Positions 5,274 through 6,574 of a DNA stretch of 6,574 nt are shown here, one piece after another. A program made the position numbers and the translations under genes. A model generated the notes under the pieces. The model searched no databases and was not told where the DNA came from. It worked only from the letters and a program-made list of their open reading frames with translations. The DNA lies in the NCBI GenBank assembly GCA_041657845.1, contig JBBABD010000041.1, positions 1 to 6,574 of the forward strand. Direction: 5' to 3'. Origin of the DNA: Parcubacteria group bacterium (GTDB taxonomy: Bacteria > Patescibacteriota > Minisyncoccia > Moranbacterales > JAKLHP01). How positions within the stretch are numbered: position 1 is the first letter of the stretch; each line of letters opens with the position of its first letter.

Positions 5274-5363
5274 AATCACTAAACAATCGCTAATTTAATC
5301 ACTAAGAATCCCGAAAAATTTTTCGTGACAATTCGAGAAATGTTTCGCGTTTGTTTAGTGATT
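5274..5363 (+). promoter_or_regulatory. Structured leader of rpmI (leader copy 1)
   Basis: AATCACTAAACAA (5274-5286) pairs perfectly over 13 bp with 5351-5363, closing a long hairpin that ends 9 nt before the rpmI ATG. Inside lies the 14-nt palindrome CGAAAAATTTTTCG (5312-5325). A related sequence precedes rplT. It could be a ribosomal-protein autoregulatory leader or a dispersed palindromic repeat. Confidence 0.6.
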
Positions 5364-5372
5364 TATATCATC

Positions 5373-5567
5373 ATGAAGCAAAAGACCAAAAAATCAGTAA
5401 TCAAAAAAGTCAAAATTACCAAGAATGGAAAGGTCATAGTCAGACATTCCGGACAAAATCATTATAATACGCGAGAAACCGGAAATTTTAAAAGGAAAAA
5501 GCGAAGAGACATCAGACTCTTTAGAACTGACGAAAAAAACATAATCAAAGGATTGCCGAACTTATAA
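5373..5567 (+). CDS. rpmI: Large-subunit ribosomal protein bL35
   Basis: 64 aa, typical length for bL35, a small basic protein of the 50S subunit. It begins MKQKTKKSVIKKVKITKNGK, matching the family pattern KTKKAAAKRFKVTGTGK, followed by RHSGQNHYNTRETGNFKRKK and the C-terminal LPNL. The ATG at 5373 is chosen over an in-frame GTG at 5325: the extra 16 residues are unlike the family and fall inside the structured leader. There is no Shine-Dalgarno site. It lies between infC and rplT in the classical order, 102 nt after infC. Confidence 0.93.
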   Translation: MKQKTKKSVIKKVKITKNGKVIVRHSGQNHYNTRETGNFKRKKRRDIRLFRTDEKNIIKGLPNL

Positions 5568-5570
5568 TAT

Positions 5571-5658
5571 AATTACTAAACAATCACTAAACTTATCCCG
5601 AAAAATCACTAAATTTTTTCGCGATAATTCGAGAATGTTTTCGTGTAAGTTTAGAGAT
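5571..5658 (+). promoter_or_regulatory. Structured leader of rplT (leader copy 2)
   Basis: The stem 5583-5595 / 5646-5658 (CTAAACTTA with TAAGTTTAG, one mismatch, then ATC/GAT) ends 8 nt before the rplT ATG. The words ACTAAACAATC-CTAA, ATCCCGAAAAAT, AATTCGAGAA-TGTTT and GTTTAG-GAT occur in the same order as in the rpmI leader, so the two are paralogous copies. Confidence 0.6.
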
Positions 5659-5666
5659 ATACATAT

Positions 5667-6011
5667 ATGCCAAGAGTAAAACGCGGAGTGACCGCTTCCA
5701 AAAGAAGAAAGAAAGTAATAAAAATAGCCAAAGGCTACAAATGGAGAAGAAAAACCAACTATATAGCCGCTAAAGAAGCTGTCATTAAGGCTGGAAAATA
5801 CGCCTATCGAGACAGACGTACCAAAAAAAGAACCAACCGATCCCTTTGGATTGTCCGCCTCAATAACGCCCTCAAAGAAAACGGCCTGCGCTACAATCTT
5901 TTCATCAAGCTTCTAAAGGACAAAAAAATAGAACTCGACCGAAAAGTTTTATCGCAACTTGCCATTGAAAGTCCGGAAGCTTTTAAGAAATTCGTTGAAA
6001 GCGTGAAATAA
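5667..6011 (+). CDS. rplT: Large-subunit ribosomal protein bL20
   Basis: 114 aa, close to the usual bL20 length of about 115-120. bL20 binds 23S rRNA early in 50S assembly, and in E. coli and Bacillus it also represses its own operon by binding the leader mRNA. Signatures: MPRVKRGVTASKRRKKVIKI, AKGYKWRRKTNY (21-32), YAYRDRRTKKRTNRSLWIVR (45-64), LNNALKENGLRYNLFI (65-80) and the IELDRKVLSQLAI stretch. The start matches the universal MPRVKRG N-terminus. Only a weak GAGA-type site precedes the ATG. It is the last gene of the translation block, directly before a strong terminator. Confidence 0.96.
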   Translation: MPRVKRGVTASKRRKKVIKIAKGYKWRRKTNYIAAKEAVIKAGKYAYRDRRTKKRTNRSLWIVRLNNALKENGLRYNLFIKLLKDKKIELDRKVLSQLAIESPEAFKKFVESVK

Positions 6012-6032
6012 AAAATATTCTAAAGTTTTTAG

Positions 6033-6059
6033 AAAAACCCCGATTTCATCGGGGTTTTT
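6033..6059. terminator. Intrinsic terminator after rplT, probably bidirectional
   Basis: CCCCGAT (6038-6044), loop TTC, ATCGGGG (6048-6054), followed by TTTTT and preceded by AAAAA. The A and T runs on opposite sides mean both strands read a stem followed by a U-run, suiting the convergent genes on either side. Confidence 0.9.
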
Positions 6060-6165
6060 ACTTGTAAAAATTATTTTTATTTCTAAGATAATGCCGTATC
6101 ACTGTATATGCTATCACTATTCTAATTCACGCTTAATCCGCTTGGTGCAACGCAAATTGACTAAC

Positions 6166-6282
6166 TTAATTTTTCTTCTTTTCCATAACCTTCTTAATCA
6201 GCAAAAAGAAGGCCACAAATGGAAGCCAGATCCAAACAGTTTTTTCGACAAAGGCATCTAAATTTTTACTTATTCCCGGCAT
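6166..6282 (-). CDS. Small single-span membrane protein, function unknown
   Basis: 38 aa, ATG at 6282-6280, TAA at 6168-6166. It begins MPGISKNLDAFVEKT, has a hydrophobic segment of about 16 residues (VWIWLPFVAFFLLI, from residue 16), and ends in a Lys-rich tail (KKVMEKKKN). The pattern is that of a tiny inner-membrane protein with a basic C-terminus on the cytoplasmic side. It starts 16 nt after the HAD phosphatase stop on the same strand, so it is probably co-transcribed with it. There is no Shine-Dalgarno site and I do not recognise the family. The clear membrane pattern and tight spacing argue for a real gene, but at this length chance cannot be excluded. Confidence 0.6.
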   Translation of the reverse strand: MPGISKNLDAFVEKTVWIWLPFVAFFLLIKKVMEKKKN

Positions 6283-6298
6283 AATTTTAATTTAAAAA

Positions 6299-6574
6299 TT
6301 ATTTATTAATTTCATAGATAACATCCTTTTTTTCCACAACTATTCTCCAATTTTCTTTTTCCGCAATTTCTTTGAGATTCGTGTTTGGATTAAAAACTAT
6401 CGGTTGATCAACCAGTTTCAGAAAACTGGCATCGGATTCAGTATCGCCCATCCCATAAGAATCTTTAAAAGTTATTCCGTTTTCTACTGCATATTGTTTA
6501 GCTACTTCTCCTTTATTCTTGGTAGGCTCAAAAACCGCATTTCCCGTGTAAATTCCGTCGCTATCTAATTCATA
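6299..6574 (-). CDS. HAD-superfamily phosphatase (HAD-IB / SerB-like), C-terminal part
   Basis: 91 residues are visible in a frame open to the right edge, with TAA at 6301-6299; the N-terminus and catalytic Asp motif I are outside the window. YGMGDTESDASFLKLVDQPI (residues 40-59) is HAD motif IV with its acidic Mg-binding Asp residues (GDTESD, D44 and D48). It is followed by VFNPNTNLKEIAEKENWRIV, the ending typical of HAD-IB enzymes, where the product returns to a NPD..L..IA...GW pattern. A Lys at about residue 19-21 (TKNKGEVAKQYA) is the candidate motif III lysine. The family hydrolyses phosphomonoesters; phosphoserine is one possible substrate, but the specificity region is missing. It probably heads a short operon with the 38-aa membrane protein. 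Confidence 0.85.
   Translation of the reverse strand, partial: YELDSDGIYTGNAVFEPTKNKGEVAKQYAVENGITFKDSYGMGDTESDASFLKLVDQPIVFNPNTNLKEIAEKENWRIVVEKKDVIYEINK

Noticed and set aside
4991..5279. Minus-strand frames antisense to infC
   Set aside because: Shadows of a well-conserved gene on the opposite strand.
5325..5372. N-terminal extension of bL35 from a GTG
   Set aside because: Extra residues do not resemble the family and lie in the hairpin leader; the ATG at 5373 gives the normal length.
6060..6165. Further RNA or ORF between the rplT terminator and the 38-aa gene
   Set aside because: No stem, promoter or reading frame could be supported in this 106-nt stretch.

Overview
The window looks like a chromosomal segment of a candidate-phyla-radiation bacterium (Patescibacteria, probably a Parcubacteria-type lineage). 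That placement is inference. It rests on the AT-rich composition, the many genes without a good Shine-Dalgarno site, the short palindromic intergenic repeats, a membrane protein joining a helix-turn-helix to a fibronectin-III-like domain, and a large tail-fibre-like surface repeat protein. No taxonomic marker such as 16S rRNA is present.

Left part (1-2938, minus strand): two co-directional genes 26 nt apart. The upstream one (358 aa) has an N-terminal DNA-binding helix-turn-helix, a charged linker, one membrane helix and an external FnIII-like domain. The downstream one is a secreted repeat protein that runs off the left edge. It has a signal peptide, a conserved N-terminal domain and repeats of about 190 aa, including a stretch of 127 bp that is identical between two units.

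Middle (2939-3644): a 706-nt gene-free region. It holds a sigma70-like promoter for the leftward genes, two near-identical 18-bp perfect palindromes, three copies of a 16-nt motif (two of them forming a 120-bp inverted-repeat element with a second inverted repeat inside), and an extended -10 promoter so close to smpB that its mRNA should be almost leaderless.

Right part (3645-6059, plus strand): a translation block, smpB - ssrA (tmRNA) - infC - rpmI - rplT, ending in a strong terminator. SmpB and tmRNA are the two partners of trans-translation ribosome rescue; IF3, bL35 and bL20 are the classical infC-rpmI-rplT operon. The tmRNA was worked out from sequence: a tRNA-like acceptor with G3-U70, a long H2 helix, an H-type pseudoknot PK1, a resume codon 11 nt after it, and a 24-residue tag ending in VLA. 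It ends 19 nt before a TTG-started infC. The leaders of rpmI and rplT are about 100 nt each and clearly related copies of one hairpin-forming sequence.

Right edge (6060-6574, minus strand): convergent with the block. A 38-aa single-span membrane protein lies 16 nt downstream of the C-terminal part of a HAD-family phosphatase.
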